Source: Shewanella electrica (lineage in GTDB: Bacteria; Pseudomonadota; Gammaproteobacteria; Enterobacterales; Shewanellaceae). From it: 64,000 nt of DNA. Under the pieces are notes generated by a model that made no database searches, was not told the DNA's origin, and saw only the letters and a program-made list of their open reading frames with translations. Shown piece by piece: positions 55,731-64,000 of this stretch. The stretch spans positions 186,001 through 250,000 of the forward strand of contig NZ_JAKOGG010000003.1 of NCBI RefSeq assembly GCF_022321485.1. The letters are read 5' to 3'. Position 1 is the stretch's first letter; each line of letters opens with the position of its first letter. The position numbers were made by a program, and so were the translations under genes.

Positions 55731-56246
55731 TTAACTGTACTGACCATATTGCACCCAAACATTGCCGCTCGCTAATTCGAAATGTACCTTGCGATAACGT
55801 CTGCCGCCGACATCTTCCGCTTTGATGGTAAAGCCCGCAGCAATTAATTGGGTGCGCCCAAAACGCACATTGGCGTCAGCCACATTCAACTCAGGATTGA
55901 GCCGATCGGTGAGACGCATCACATGCCCACCGCCAAATAACTTCACCTGAAATGCCGAGGGCTTATGCCCAGTAGTGGCAATACGCTGTAAAAAAAACTC
56001 TATGACATCAGTGCCATAGTAGCCCTGCGGATGATGCGCGTTCTTACAAAACTGCTGCCGTTCTGGTAACAAGTAATGGCACATACCACCAATCTTGTCG
56101 CGCGGATGCCAAAAGGTCATCGCCACGCACGATCCCAGTAAAGTATGTACCACTAACTCAGAGCATTGCTGCTCAAAATGCAACTCACCGGGCTGCAGTG
56201 AAATGCGTTTAAATCCTTGGTCACCGGGAAAGCCACGCATACTCAC
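55731..56246 (-). CDS. cheD: CheD, receptor glutamine deamidase
   Basis: The 171-residue protein has the CheD core: catalytic Cys in HTLLGSCVAMTFWH, His in GGMCHYLLPE, and a conserved Thr in RTQLIAAGFTIKAEDVGGR-like sequence. It deamidates glutamine residues of chemoreceptors and may also bind CheC to tune CheY phosphatase. A CheC-like gene exists 5 kb away. Its ATG overlaps the cheR stop (ATGA). Confidence 0.92.
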   Translation of the reverse strand: MSMRGFPGDQGFKRISLQPGELHFEQQCSELVVHTLLGSCVAMTFWHPRDKIGGMCHYLLPERQQFCKNAHHPQGYYGTDVIEFFLQRIATTGHKPSAFQVKLFGGGHVMRLTDRLNPELNVADANVRFGRTQLIAAGFTIKAEDVGGRRYRKVHFELASGNVWVQYGQYS

Positions 56247-57079
56247 GCCACCAAATAGATGGATGGCCGTATTAGCGTCAGTTGGTTAGCAATACCGTTT
56301 AAACTCTCTGCATGGCCTATCAATAAATAGCTGCCCGGCTTCATCTGCCGCTGCACATTGGCGATCACCCGCTCTTTGGAAGCAACATCGAAATAGATCA
56401 TCACGTTGCGCAAAAAAACCAAATCAAATTGGCCCAGATCAGGCGGTAACTGCTGCAGATTGGCCTGCCGAAAACTCACATTGCGGCGTAACTCTTTGGC
56501 AATTTTAAAGGTGCCCGCCTTACTGCCGGTGCCTTTTAAACAAAACTGATGTAACTGCGCTTTGGGAATATTGTCAGCTCGCAGCATCGGGTAAATAGCG
56601 CTGCGGGCCTTCGTTACCACCTCTTCATTGATATCGGTACCGACAATTTCCCAAGCGCCGTTGTGATGCTGCGCCAAGGTCATTGCCAACGAGTAGGCCT
56701 CCTCCCCGGTGGAACTCGCAGCGCTCCAGCAACGCATTTTGCGTCCCGACTTTAGCGGTAACACCACTTCACGGATAAAATCGAAATGGGCAATTTCGCG
56801 AAAGAAAAAGGTCTCATTGGTGGTCAGCAGATTGATCGCATTTTGCCGCTCGGTGGCCGATAGCGGGTGTTTGGCATTAGTGATCATGTCGATATATTGC
56901 TGAAAACTGATGAGTTGTAGCTCGCGCAGTCGGCCACTGAGGCGGCTCGACACTAACGCCTTTTTGCTGTCGGTCAGCCGAATGCCAGCAGCGAGATACA
57001 CCCAGCGACTAATCTGCTCGAACTCTTTATCCAGCAGATTAATCTGGGCATAAACAGGCTCCTGCGCTGGTTTGGCCAT
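56243..57079 (-). CDS. cheR: CheR, chemoreceptor methyltransferase
   Basis: The 278-residue protein has the N-terminal CheR domain (FEQISRWVYLAAGIRL, ALVSSRLSGRL) and a methyltransferase domain with RCWSAASSTGEEAYSLAM for S-adenosylmethionine binding, GTDINEEVVTKAR and VFLRNVMIYFD. It adds methyl groups to glutamates of receptors. The receptor at 57652-59586 ends in EFVRF, the docking tail for CheR. ATG 57079 overlaps the cheW stop (TGATG); a GTG just upstream is an alternative. Confidence 0.95.
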   Translation of the reverse strand: MAKPAQEPVYAQINLLDKEFEQISRWVYLAAGIRLTDSKKALVSSRLSGRLRELQLISFQQYIDMITNAKHPLSATERQNAINLLTTNETFFFREIAHFDFIREVVLPLKSGRKMRCWSAASSTGEEAYSLAMTLAQHHNGAWEIVGTDINEEVVTKARSAIYPMLRADNIPKAQLHQFCLKGTGSKAGTFKIAKELRRNVSFRQANLQQLPPDLGQFDLVFLRNVMIYFDVASKERVIANVQRQMKPGSYLLIGHAESLNGIANQLTLIRPSIYLVA

Positions 57080-57645
57080 CACGGTGCCAACCCCTCTTGT
57101 TCCGCCAGCTCGCGCACTTGCTCAACCATCGCCATTTCGGCAATCGACAACACTTTATCCTCGGCCAAAATCACCACAAAATCGTCGTCGATTTTGCCCA
57201 TAGCGCGAATAAAATCGGTACGAATGGCGGCGCCGAAGCTGGGCGCGTTACGCAGATTGTCGCTGGTGATTTCCAGCACCTCAGACACACTGTCGACCAT
57301 CACGCCAATCACTTGGGCGCTGTCGTCACTACTGACTTCCACAATCACAATACAGGTGCGCCGAGTGACATTGTTCGCCGCCAGCCCAAAACGCCGTGCC
57401 AAATTCACCACTGGGATCACCTCGCCACGCAGGTTGATCACCCCTTCAATAAACTCCGGCATCATCGGTACTTTGGTGACTTTGCCGTACTCCAAAATCT
57501 CCTTCACATGCAGAATGCCAAAGGCGTACAACTCCTGATTCAATGAGAAGGTAAGGTATTGCGAACTCTCGTCAAAATTGGCGTAATCCAATTCGCTCAG
57601 CGCTTGATTGGCAGGCACTATTTTGCTGTTTTTTGCTGTCATCAT
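57079..57645 (-). CDS. cheW: CheW, chemotaxis coupling protein
   Basis: The 188-residue protein has the CheW SH3-like fold: QYLTFSLNQELYAFGILHVKEIL, VPMMPEFIEGVINLRGEVIPVVNLARRF and VVDSVSEVLEI-like sequence. It links receptors to CheA. The start has AGGAGG just before; two adjacent ATG codons are possible. The N-terminal extension of about 25 residues (NSKIVPANQALSELDYANFD) is a little longer than in short CheWs. It lies between the operon's larger MCP and cheR. Confidence 0.95.
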   Translation of the reverse strand: MMTAKNSKIVPANQALSELDYANFDESSQYLTFSLNQELYAFGILHVKEILEYGKVTKVPMMPEFIEGVINLRGEVIPVVNLARRFGLAANNVTRRTCIVIVEVSSDDSAQVIGVMVDSVSEVLEITSDNLRNAPSFGAAIRTDFIRAMGKIDDDFVVILAEDKVLSIAEMAMVEQVRELAEQEGLAP

Positions 57646-57651
57646 CGCCTC

Positions 57652-59586
57652 CTAAAATCTGACGAACTCTCCGTCATCGTCGTCCGCCTCAGCACTGCGG
57701 CTAACGGGGGTTGGCGATGCTGCGGCGGCTTTGCGCGCAGGCCGCGGCCGTGAATGTGCCGTTTTGAAGAAGGTCATCAACTGTTGCAGTTGCTGGGCTT
57801 GGCTGCTCATCTCTTCGGCGGTGGAGGCTAACTCTTCCGATGCCGAGGCGCTTTGCTGGGTAATACTATTGAGCTGTTCCATGGCTTGATTGATCTGCGT
57901 CGCGCCGGTGGATTGCTCAACCGAGGCGGCACTGATCTCTTGCACTAGATCGGAAGTGCGTTCAATCGATGGCACCATCTCTTGCAGTAATTTGCCCGCT
58001 TGCTCAGCTAAACCGACGCTGTTTTTGGCGACCTCGCCGATCTCTTGTGAGGCGATTTGGCTACGCTCGGCCAATTTGCGCACCTCGGCGGCCACCACGG
58101 CAAAGCCTTTACCATGCTCACCAGCGCGGGCCGCTTCAATGGCAGCGTTCAGCGCCAACAGGTTAGTTTGATAGGCAATATCGTCGATGATGCCGATCTT
58201 CTCGGCGATCGATTTCATCGCCGCCACCGTTTTTTCCACCGCATTGCCGCCTTCGCGGGCTTCTTTGGCGGCCTTAGCGGCCATGCCATCGGTCACGCGG
58301 GCGTTATCGGTATTTTGCTCAATAGAGGCCGACATCTGCTCAACTGATGAGGTCGTTTCTTCAACGCTGGCGGCTTGTTCACTGGCGCCCTGGCTCAAAG
58401 ATTGTGAAGTCGCGGAGACTTCCTCAGAGGCCGAAGCCAAGGCATCACTGGCGCTGTTAACATCACCGACAATTTGCGATAAACGCCGCACCATGTTTTG
58501 AATATTGGCGACGAGGCTGGTTTGGTCGTTTTCCCGCAGATCAAACTTGACGGTGAGATCGCCCTCGGAGATGTTTTTCACCAACGATGCAGCGTAATTG
58601 GGTTCACCACCGATTTGGCGCAGCACTGAGCGGGTGATGATGTAGCCAACAATGCAGCCCATCAGCAAAGCAATGGCACTGACAACGAGTAACAACCATT
58701 GCGCCTGTTGATTGGATTGTTGCAGTTGTGGGCCAAGCGCATCTTGCTGGCCTTTGATATCGGTTAACAGATCTTGCAGCAGATTAGCAATGTTACGGCC
58801 ACCGGCAGTCAGTCTAGTGTCCATCAGTTGGTTGCGCTGCTTAATGGTCGCCACCACATCTTCAAACGTTTTGATGTAACGATTGCTGGCGGCTTCGAGC
58901 GTTCTCAATGTTTCGTGATCAGTGTCACTGGTCAGTAATGGGTCAAGTCGCTTCAGATCTTCTTCAAACTTGAGATGTTCGCTAGTCACCCGCTGCACGT
59001 TGTCTTCACTGTTACTGTCCAAAAATTTGACCACATACAAGCGCATTAACAGCAAGTTACGCAAGGTAAGTGCGGCTGTGTAAGATAGCTCGCCATTTTT
59101 GCTTTCCTTGGCAGCACGTAACAACTCGGTCATGTTGGTTTCCATCTCTGGGCCAATTTTGTCGAGTTGATCTTTCACCAGCAGCTCGCGTTTTTTCACC
59201 AGAGCAACTACCTCTTTAAAGGTCTCGTCGTAGGCCTCTAGTTCTTTTTCCATCTGGCTATAGATTTTGAGCTGACGCTCCTCCACCACCATCTTTTTGG
59301 CGTCGGGAATAATATCTAACAGCGCCGCCCAACTTTGTTCTTGGGCAAGCAGTGATTCAGCAGATGGCTGGTTGTAGTAATACAAGGTCGCTAAACGCAT
59401 CGATAACATATTGGATTGGATGCGCCCGGCTTCCACCGTATTGCGGGCGTAGCTGCGATAGGTGTTAAAACCGCTGTCGGCGGTATACAGCGCATTGAAG
59501 GAGATCACTACTGCCAACGTCAGCAGTATGAGCACAATACCGAAACCGCCCCCCAGTTTTACGCCAAGTTTCATATTTTTCAGCAT
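57652..59586 (-). CDS. Methyl-accepting chemotaxis protein with CheR docking tail
   Basis: The 644-residue receptor has a membrane segment near 12-32, a large helical periplasmic domain of about 265 residues (resembling helical bimodular, HBM, sensors), a second segment near 298-320, HAMP, and a signalling domain with [19 protein letters not shown]. The last five residues EFVRF fit the pattern of the pentapeptide that tethers CheR, after an acidic linker (SAEADDDDG). It sits between cheA and cheW and is probably the main receptor of this pathway. HBM sensors often bind organic acids, but the ligand here is unknown. Confidence 0.93.
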   Translation of the reverse strand: MLKNMKLGVKLGGGFGIVLILLTLAVVISFNALYTADSGFNTYRSYARNTVEAGRIQSNMLSMRLATLYYYNQPSAESLLAQEQSWAALLDIIPDAKKMVVEERQLKIYSQMEKELEAYDETFKEVVALVKKRELLVKDQLDKIGPEMETNMTELLRAAKESKNGELSYTAALTLRNLLLMRLYVVKFLDSNSEDNVQRVTSEHLKFEEDLKRLDPLLTSDTDHETLRTLEAASNRYIKTFEDVVATIKQRNQLMDTRLTAGGRNIANLLQDLLTDIKGQQDALGPQLQQSNQQAQWLLLVVSAIALLMGCIVGYIITRSVLRQIGGEPNYAASLVKNISEGDLTVKFDLRENDQTSLVANIQNMVRRLSQIVGDVNSASDALASASEEVSATSQSLSQGASEQAASVEETTSSVEQMSASIEQNTDNARVTDGMAAKAAKEAREGGNAVEKTVAAMKSIAEKIGIIDDIAYQTNLLALNAAIEAARAGEHGKGFAVVAAEVRKLAERSQIASQEIGEVAKNSVGLAEQAGKLLQEMVPSIERTSDLVQEISAASVEQSTGATQINQAMEQLNSITQQSASASEELASTAEEMSSQAQQLQQLMTFFKTAHSRPRPARKAAAASPTPVSRSAEADDDDGEFVRF

Positions 59587-59633
59587 ATCTGTGTACCTTC
59601 CTTAACCCGCTGTTTGACTTACATTGCTTGCCA

Positions 59634-61796
59634 TTAACGTCGATATTGCAACTGCTCGTAGGCAATCATTGCATCGAGTAATCCGTGTATATCGAGAATG
59701 AGAGCCACCGTGCCATTGCCCAAAATGGTGGAGCCACTGACACACCCCACACGGGAGAACAACTTGCCTAATGGCTTAATTACTGTTTGAAATTCGCCAT
59801 ATAAACGATCTACCACTATGCCCGCCGACTGCCCGCCAGACTGCACAACCACTATGCTTTGACGCCGTGGTTTACTGCCGCGGACCGCTAAGTAATCTCG
59901 CAAAAATATCAGCGGTAGCACTTGTCCACGCAGGTTGATATACGGCTCATCTGTGCTATCGAGTTCCGCCGAATTCAGCTCCAAACATTCCAGCACGGTA
60001 TCGAGTGGCAACACGTACTGTTCGTCGGCAACGCCGATAACGAAGCCATCAATAATCGCTAACGTCAGCGGCAAAATGATGCGCATAGTCGAGCCTTGGC
60101 CCAACTGGCTCAGCACTTCAACACGGCCACGCAAATCGGCGATGTTGCGCTTCACCACATCCATGCCAACACCGCGGCCAGACAGGTTGGATACTTGCGC
60201 CGCAGTCGAAAACCCCGGCTCAAAAATGATGTTAAATAGCTCCTCATCACTGAGGTTGCTCTGCTCATCAAGCAAGCCTTTTTCAATCGCTTTACGGCGG
60301 ATAACTTCGGGGTCGAGCCCTTTGCCATCATCACCCACTTCAATCACGATGTTGCCCGAGTCGTGATAGGCATGCAGTGAGATCTCGCCGCGCTCCGATT
60401 TACCTTGCGCTAAACGCGTCGCTTGCGATTCAATGCCGTGGTCGATGGCGTTTCGCACTAAGTGCATCAGCGGATCGCCGATCTTCTCCACCACCGATTT
60501 ATCTAACTCGGTTTCGGCACCGGTGATCTGCAGTTCAATGTCTTTACCTAACTCTTTGGCGATATCACGCACTACCCGCTGAAAGCGGCTAAAAGTGGCA
60601 CCAATCGGCACCATCCGCAGTTTCAGCGCGGCATCGCGCACCTCTTCCAGCAAACCGTTGAGAATCGACACCGACTCACACAAGTTGCCATCACCTAAAC
60701 TGTCGGCCAGCAGCGACGTGCCCGCGCCAGCGGTCACCAGTTCGCCCACCAGATTGATTAAATGATCGAGTTTATCGGCGTCCACCCGCAGGCTTTTTTG
60801 CTCTTTGGCGAGCGACTCACGCACCTTGCTTTGTTTGGTCAGCGCAGCATCGAGCACCGGATTGAGTGAGGCATCGCCATGTGCCAGAATTTCGCCAATC
60901 GGCGCCGTCGGCTGTTGCTGTTGTTGCCGCGATAAAGCCCGCTGCAACTCGGCAGCGGTTAATGCACCACACTGCAACAGAATTTCGCCCAGACGTTGGT
61001 CAATCTCCGGCATCGACTCGATCAGTTGGATATATTCGGTCAGTTGGCTATTGGGCGAAATGATGTGTAACTCACTGTCTTCTTTAACAAATTCAAACAC
61101 ATCTTCAATTTCTTGTTTGCTGGCTTGTGAGGCGAATTGAATGGCAAAGCCGAGATAACAACTTTCGCAGTCGTATTGTTCCAGCGCGGGAATAAACTCC
61201 GCCAGCGGGGTTACCGAGACAAGGTTGCCCAGCGTGCCGAGATAGGTGAGGAAAGATAGCGGGTCCATGCCATCACGGAAGGAGTTCAGCCCAAAACGCA
61301 CCGAGATATGCCAGCAATCATTACTGACGGCATCGGCCGCCATGCGCTCAAACGGTGGCGGCGTGTTAGCAACTTGGGTAGCTGCGGCGTGGCTGGTTGG
61401 CTGCGCATCCGCCGCCAGATACTGTTGCAACTCGGCTAATAGTGGCTCGCCAGCGCTGACATCTGGCGGCTCTTTCGCCTCGGCGGCATCCACCAGTGCG
61501 GCGATATGATCGCGGCATGAGAGCAACAAGGACACCAACGCCTCATCGATGGCAATTTGTTGGTTGCGCAATCGATCCAGCACACTCTCCACCACATGGG
61601 TAAACGCTACGATAAAGTCGAGGTTAAAGATCCCTGCCGAACCTTTGATGGTGTGCGCCGCCCGAAACACGGCGTTGAGGCTCTCTTGCAACTGTGCCTC
61701 ATCAATGCCCTCCAGTTGCAGTAACTGGCTTTCCATGTCCTCCAATAGCTCACGGCTTTCGGTAAAAAAGGTTTGCAGTGCAGCATCCATGTTCAT
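59634..61796 (-). CDS. cheA: CheA, chemotaxis histidine kinase
   Basis: The 720-residue protein has an Hpt domain (His48 in RAAHTIKGSAGIF) and a long middle section (about 125-330). Then come the dimerisation region (DKLDHLINLVGELVTAG), the ATPase domain (MHLVRNAIDHGIESQATRLAQG, GDDGKGLDPE, FEPGFSTAAQVSNLSGRGVGMDVV), and the CheW-like regulatory domain. It phosphorylates CheY and CheB. A separate CheY-binding P2 domain is not obvious: the middle has some helical, Gln-rich text (RQQQQQPTAPIGEI). Start ATG 61796 has GAGGAG upstream. Confidence 0.96.
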   Translation of the reverse strand: MNMDAALQTFFTESRELLEDMESQLLQLEGIDEAQLQESLNAVFRAAHTIKGSAGIFNLDFIVAFTHVVESVLDRLRNQQIAIDEALVSLLLSCRDHIAALVDAAEAKEPPDVSAGEPLLAELQQYLAADAQPTSHAAATQVANTPPPFERMAADAVSNDCWHISVRFGLNSFRDGMDPLSFLTYLGTLGNLVSVTPLAEFIPALEQYDCESCYLGFAIQFASQASKQEIEDVFEFVKEDSELHIISPNSQLTEYIQLIESMPEIDQRLGEILLQCGALTAAELQRALSRQQQQQPTAPIGEILAHGDASLNPVLDAALTKQSKVRESLAKEQKSLRVDADKLDHLINLVGELVTAGAGTSLLADSLGDGNLCESVSILNGLLEEVRDAALKLRMVPIGATFSRFQRVVRDIAKELGKDIELQITGAETELDKSVVEKIGDPLMHLVRNAIDHGIESQATRLAQGKSERGEISLHAYHDSGNIVIEVGDDGKGLDPEVIRRKAIEKGLLDEQSNLSDEELFNIIFEPGFSTAAQVSNLSGRGVGMDVVKRNIADLRGRVEVLSQLGQGSTMRIILPLTLAIIDGFVIGVADEQYVLPLDTVLECLELNSAELDSTDEPYINLRGQVLPLIFLRDYLAVRGSKPRRQSIVVVQSGGQSAGIVVDRLYGEFQTVIKPLGKLFSRVGCVSGSTILGNGTVALILDIHGLLDAMIAYEQLQYRR

Positions 61797-61820
61797 CGCA
61801 CAATCTCCTCGTCCATGGAA

Positions 61821-62138
61821 CTAGGCATCGCCAGACAGCAGCACCGGATCATCAAACCAGTTGAGCAAGCCCAACAGTTTGAACAGATTCACCACCGCTA
61901 CAGAATGATTCACTAGGCTGAAGGCTTTATCGAGCCGTTGCCGCTCTAACCGCGCCATCATCAGCAGTTGCGCGCCACTGCTGTCGATCTCGGTAACTTC
62001 TTTGAGATCGACCACGAGGTTACTGGCTTGCCCGATCAACGGCATGAACGCCGTGGCGAGGTTTTCAATGTCATAGATGGTCATCTCACCGGCAAAACTC
62101 ACGGTGTCGATACCGGCCGCTTGGTGGTGTGTCAGCAT
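61821..62138 (-). CDS. STAS-domain protein in the chemotaxis operon
   Basis: The 105-residue protein has a STAS fold (TVSFAGEMTIYDIENLATAF, VVDLKEVTEIDSSGAQLLMMARLERQ), with the Ser of IDSSG where anti-sigma factor antagonists are phosphorylated. STAS proteins in chemotaxis operons sit between cheY and cheA in several marine gammaproteobacteria; their role there is not settled, though links to CheA or to kinase-phosphatase switches are proposed. ATG 62138 has AAGGAG upstream. Genes on both sides are within 25 bases. Confidence 0.88.
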   Translation of the reverse strand: MLTHHQAAGIDTVSFAGEMTIYDIENLATAFMPLIGQASNLVVDLKEVTEIDSSGAQLLMMARLERQRLDKAFSLVNHSVAVVNLFKLLGLLNWFDDPVLLSGDA

Positions 62139-62149
62139 CGGCGCACTCC

Positions 62150-62518
62150 TTACGGCATGATCAATTTGCCAACGGCGGCCATTAACTGCTGCGGATTAAA
62201 CGGCTTAACCACCCACGCCTTAGCGCCTGCGGCTCGGCCTTGTTCTTTTTTGGCGGCTTCAGATTCAGTGGTTAACATGATGACGGGGGTAAATTTGGTA
62301 TCGGGACGCGCTTTGAGTTCTTTGAGCAGCGTTATGCCGTCCATATTGGGCATGTTGACATCACTGATCACTAAATGAACCCGATTACCGGTAAGTTTGG
62401 CTAAGGCATCGCGGCCATCGCTGGCTTCAATGGTGCTGTAACCGGCGCCTTTGAGCGTCATGCTGACCACTTGACGAATCGAGGCTGAATCATCCACTAC
62501 CAGTATGGTTTTACTCAT
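62150..62518 (-). CDS. cheY: CheY, chemotaxis response regulator
   Basis: The 122-residue receiver has the acidic pair in VVDDSASIRQVVSMTL, Asp in LVISDVNMPNMDGITLL, Thr in IMLTTESE and Lys in WVVKPFNPQQL. It is the classical output of CheA and may act on the flagellar motor or another target. ATG 62518 has AAGGG nearby; a GTG two codons up is possible. It is followed by the STAS gene and preceded by the short MCP. Confidence 0.95.
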   Translation of the reverse strand: MSKTILVVDDSASIRQVVSMTLKGAGYSTIEASDGRDALAKLTGNRVHLVISDVNMPNMDGITLLKELKARPDTKFTPVIMLTTESEAAKKEQGRAAGAKAWVVKPFNPQQLMAAVGKLIMP

Positions 62519-62565
62519 ATGCACAATCCCTTCTACTAAATTAAACGGCTATTTTTATGGGAAAA

Positions 62566-63723
62566 CTAAAAAAAAGTGATGCCATCATCTTCCTCTTTGA
62601 CGCGCTGTTCGCCCGAGTGAATATGATGTTGCTCAATCATGGTGTAGCGCTGTTTCATGTTGCTGAGCCAGCGATCAACGTCGATAAATTTCGCCGCGCC
62701 AGCATCGTCGGCTTGAGCTTGCTGTAGCATCTCTTCCAGATCGGTCATGTTGCTGCGGATGGTCTGCAACACTTGGCTAACGCGGTCTTGAAATTGTAGT
62801 TCCATAATGACGCCAGAGATGGCGTCACGCACAGCTTCGGTATCTTGCAACAGCACGTTAGATTGCTGCTCCATGGTGGCGACCACCTCGGTGAAGTGTT
62901 CGGTCACTTCATCAATGCACTGCTCGGTTTGCTGAATTTGACTGATCTCTTGCTCCATGGCGTGTTGTGCCGTGGCAAAAGTGCGCTCGATGGCTTCATT
63001 CACCAAAGCAACGTTATCGGTCATCTTGGTGGCCGTTTCTTGCGAGCGAATCGACAAGGAACGTACTTCATCGGCGACCACCGAGAAGCCACGGCCAGAT
63101 TCACCGGCCCTTGCGGCTTCAATGGCGGCATTAAGCGCTAACAGATTGGTATTTTTGGCAATCACCACCACATCCGCCGCCATGGCGCTGAGTTCGCTGG
63201 TGTAATTTTCTAGATGGCGCATCTGTTCCAACATGTTGGCGCGAGATGCTTGGGTTTCACGCAAGGCTGCAATGGCATCACCAAGGCGAGCACTGTTATC
63301 GCGGATAACATCCACCACCTGTTTATCACTGTGACTACCCGCATGGGAAGACAACGCCGCTGCGTGCGACAAACGTTCCGCCAACTGACCAAACAGCGAA
63401 GAGAGATCGGCCACCGCTGCGGTCGATTGCTGATCGGCATAGTCGATGTGACCACGCCAGATCGGCAAGGATTTTTCCAACAACTGCGCTAACGGTTTAA
63501 CGCTGTCATCGGTGGTGCTTTCCGCCCGAGCTGAATGAAGCTGCGCGATTGAGGTGGCAGCATCGGCTTTCACACGTAACGCGCCCCACACACTGATGGC
63601 GGCACCAATAGCCCCCGCCAACAGCAAGGCAGCCCATGCTGCACCACTAAGATTAAACGACGACAAGGCCAACGCGATAAGCGTTATTGGCGCTGCAGCA
63701 ATGACGACCAGCCATAGAACCAT
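62566..63723 (-). CDS. Short membrane MCP, first gene of the chemotaxis operon
   Basis: The 385-residue protein has two membrane segments close together (about 3-22 and 26-48) with almost no periplasmic domain, then a coiled signalling region with [21 protein letters not shown]. The C-terminus (EEDDGITFF) does not fit the CheR tail. It may sense a membrane or cytoplasmic state, or act as a core scaffold. It begins the operon at ATG 63723; the ribosome site is weak, so the exact start is less sure. Confidence 0.88.
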   Translation of the reverse strand: MVLWLVVIAAAPITLIALALSSFNLSGAAWAALLLAGAIGAAISVWGALRVKADAATSIAQLHSARAESTTDDSVKPLAQLLEKSLPIWRGHIDYADQQSTAAVADLSSLFGQLAERLSHAAALSSHAGSHSDKQVVDVIRDNSARLGDAIAALRETQASRANMLEQMRHLENYTSELSAMAADVVVIAKNTNLLALNAAIEAARAGESGRGFSVVADEVRSLSIRSQETATKMTDNVALVNEAIERTFATAQHAMEQEISQIQQTEQCIDEVTEHFTEVVATMEQQSNVLLQDTEAVRDAISGVIMELQFQDRVSQVLQTIRSNMTDLEEMLQQAQADDAGAAKFIDVDRWLSNMKQRYTMIEQHHIHSGEQRVKEEDDGITFF

Positions 63724-63951
63724 AGTGTCAAACTCGATTGATTATTCGTATAAATATCCATCAATTGAGTATTGCAGAACATCGCCACTCTACAAGGCAA
63801 CTTGTGCTGAGTTTTTCTTTAATTGCTCAATAACCAGAATATTATTAATAAAATTCAGCATGTTAATATTTAAGCAAATACTCAGAAACACCTTGAATGT
63901 ACGACTATTGTTTATAGGGTTCAGTCACACGAGAGGAGGATGAGACAAGCA
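63724..63951. other. AT-rich region between divergent chemotaxis genes
   Basis: About 230 bases should carry the promoters of the chemotaxis operon (minus) and of the gene at the right edge (plus). I looked for a flagellar sigma-28 signature (TAAAG with GCCGATAA) and found no good match. A plus-strand open frame at 63554-63943 mainly overlaps the MCP gene and is a shadow. Confidence 0.5.
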
Positions 63952-64000
63952 GTGCATATCAGACACATCAGCACAGCCACGATGGTCCGCGCTGCGCTGG
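63952..64000 (+). CDS. Start of a divergent gene, possibly another receptor or sensor (partial)
   Basis: Only 16 codons are in the window, from GTG 63952 (HIRHISTATMVRAAL after the start) to the right edge. GAGGAGG lies 12 bases upstream; an in-frame ATG at 63940 is directly against that site. The text resembles the basic N-terminus plus membrane helix that begins many chemoreceptors, but it is too short for certainty. Confidence 0.4.
   Translation, partial: MHIRHISTATMVRAAL

Noticed and set aside
54943-55734. Plus-strand frame of 263 codons opposite cheB
   Set aside because: All of it is antisense to cheB, which has a full receiver and catalytic triad. The frame has no family resemblance.
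63724-63951. Sigma-28 (flagellar) promoter for the chemotaxis operon
   Set aside because: TAAAG is present, but the GCCGATAA partner is not at the expected spacing.

Overview
The window looks like chromosomal DNA of a free-living, motile, polar-flagellate-type gammaproteobacterium, most like Shewanella or a near relative in the Alteromonadales. The reasons are protein resemblance and neighbourhood: uvrA, ssb and a YajR-type exporter close together, a DEAD-box helicase (deaD) just after uvrA, many TonB receptors, PAS sensors and c-di-GMP proteins, and a chemotaxis operon ordered MCP-cheY-STAS-cheA-MCP-cheW-cheR-cheD-cheB. No rRNA, tRNA, CRISPR, transposase or phage gene was seen.

Region by region: (1) 1-4.5 kb holds a membrane CHASE-PAS sensor cut by the window edge, a soluble double-PAS chemoreceptor resembling BdlA, and ketopantoate reductase. 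(2) 4.9-6.4 kb holds a secreted GH43 arabinanase with a ricin-type binding module. (3) 6.4-12.1 kb holds a compact nifU-S-V-W-Z-M operon on the minus strand. Upstream are a sigma-54 promoter, an IHF-like site and two exact NifA upstream activator sites, but no nitrogenase structural genes are in the window. (4) 12.1-17.9 kb holds an S9 peptidase and a large TonB receptor, probably for peptide use. The receptor has a 13-base motif repeated three times upstream and a duplicated 3' end. (5) 17.9-26.8 kb is accessory: a Fic toxin with a 53-residue antitoxin, lipoproteins, a zinc-ribbon protein, a marR-tolC-emrA-emrB efflux operon with an operator on its promoter, and two decayed genes.

(6) 26.8-38.4 kb holds ssb, yajR, an old yellow enzyme with a divergent LysR regulator, uvrA, deaD with a hairpin-rich leader, and poxB. 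(7) 38.6-45.9 kb holds a YitT membrane protein, two tandem alkaline phosphatases with a secreted protein of unknown function, and a Fur-controlled siderophore receptor. (8) 46.1-54.3 kb is signalling: REC-HDOD, a REC plus degenerate HD-GYP protein, a response regulator-CheC-histidine kinase operon, and a large MASE1-GAF-PAS-GGDEF-EAL protein. (9) 54.6-63.7 kb is the nine-gene chemotaxis operon, with the start of a possible further receptor diverging at the right edge.

Functionally, three themes dominate: nitrogenase cofactor and cluster assembly (nif), behaviour and second-messenger signalling (che and c-di-GMP proteins), and nutrient capture (arabinan, peptides, phosphate esters, siderophores). 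Heptanucleotide repeat tracts occur at two separate intergenic sites. All family calls come from reading motifs in the translated sequence. No database search was run.
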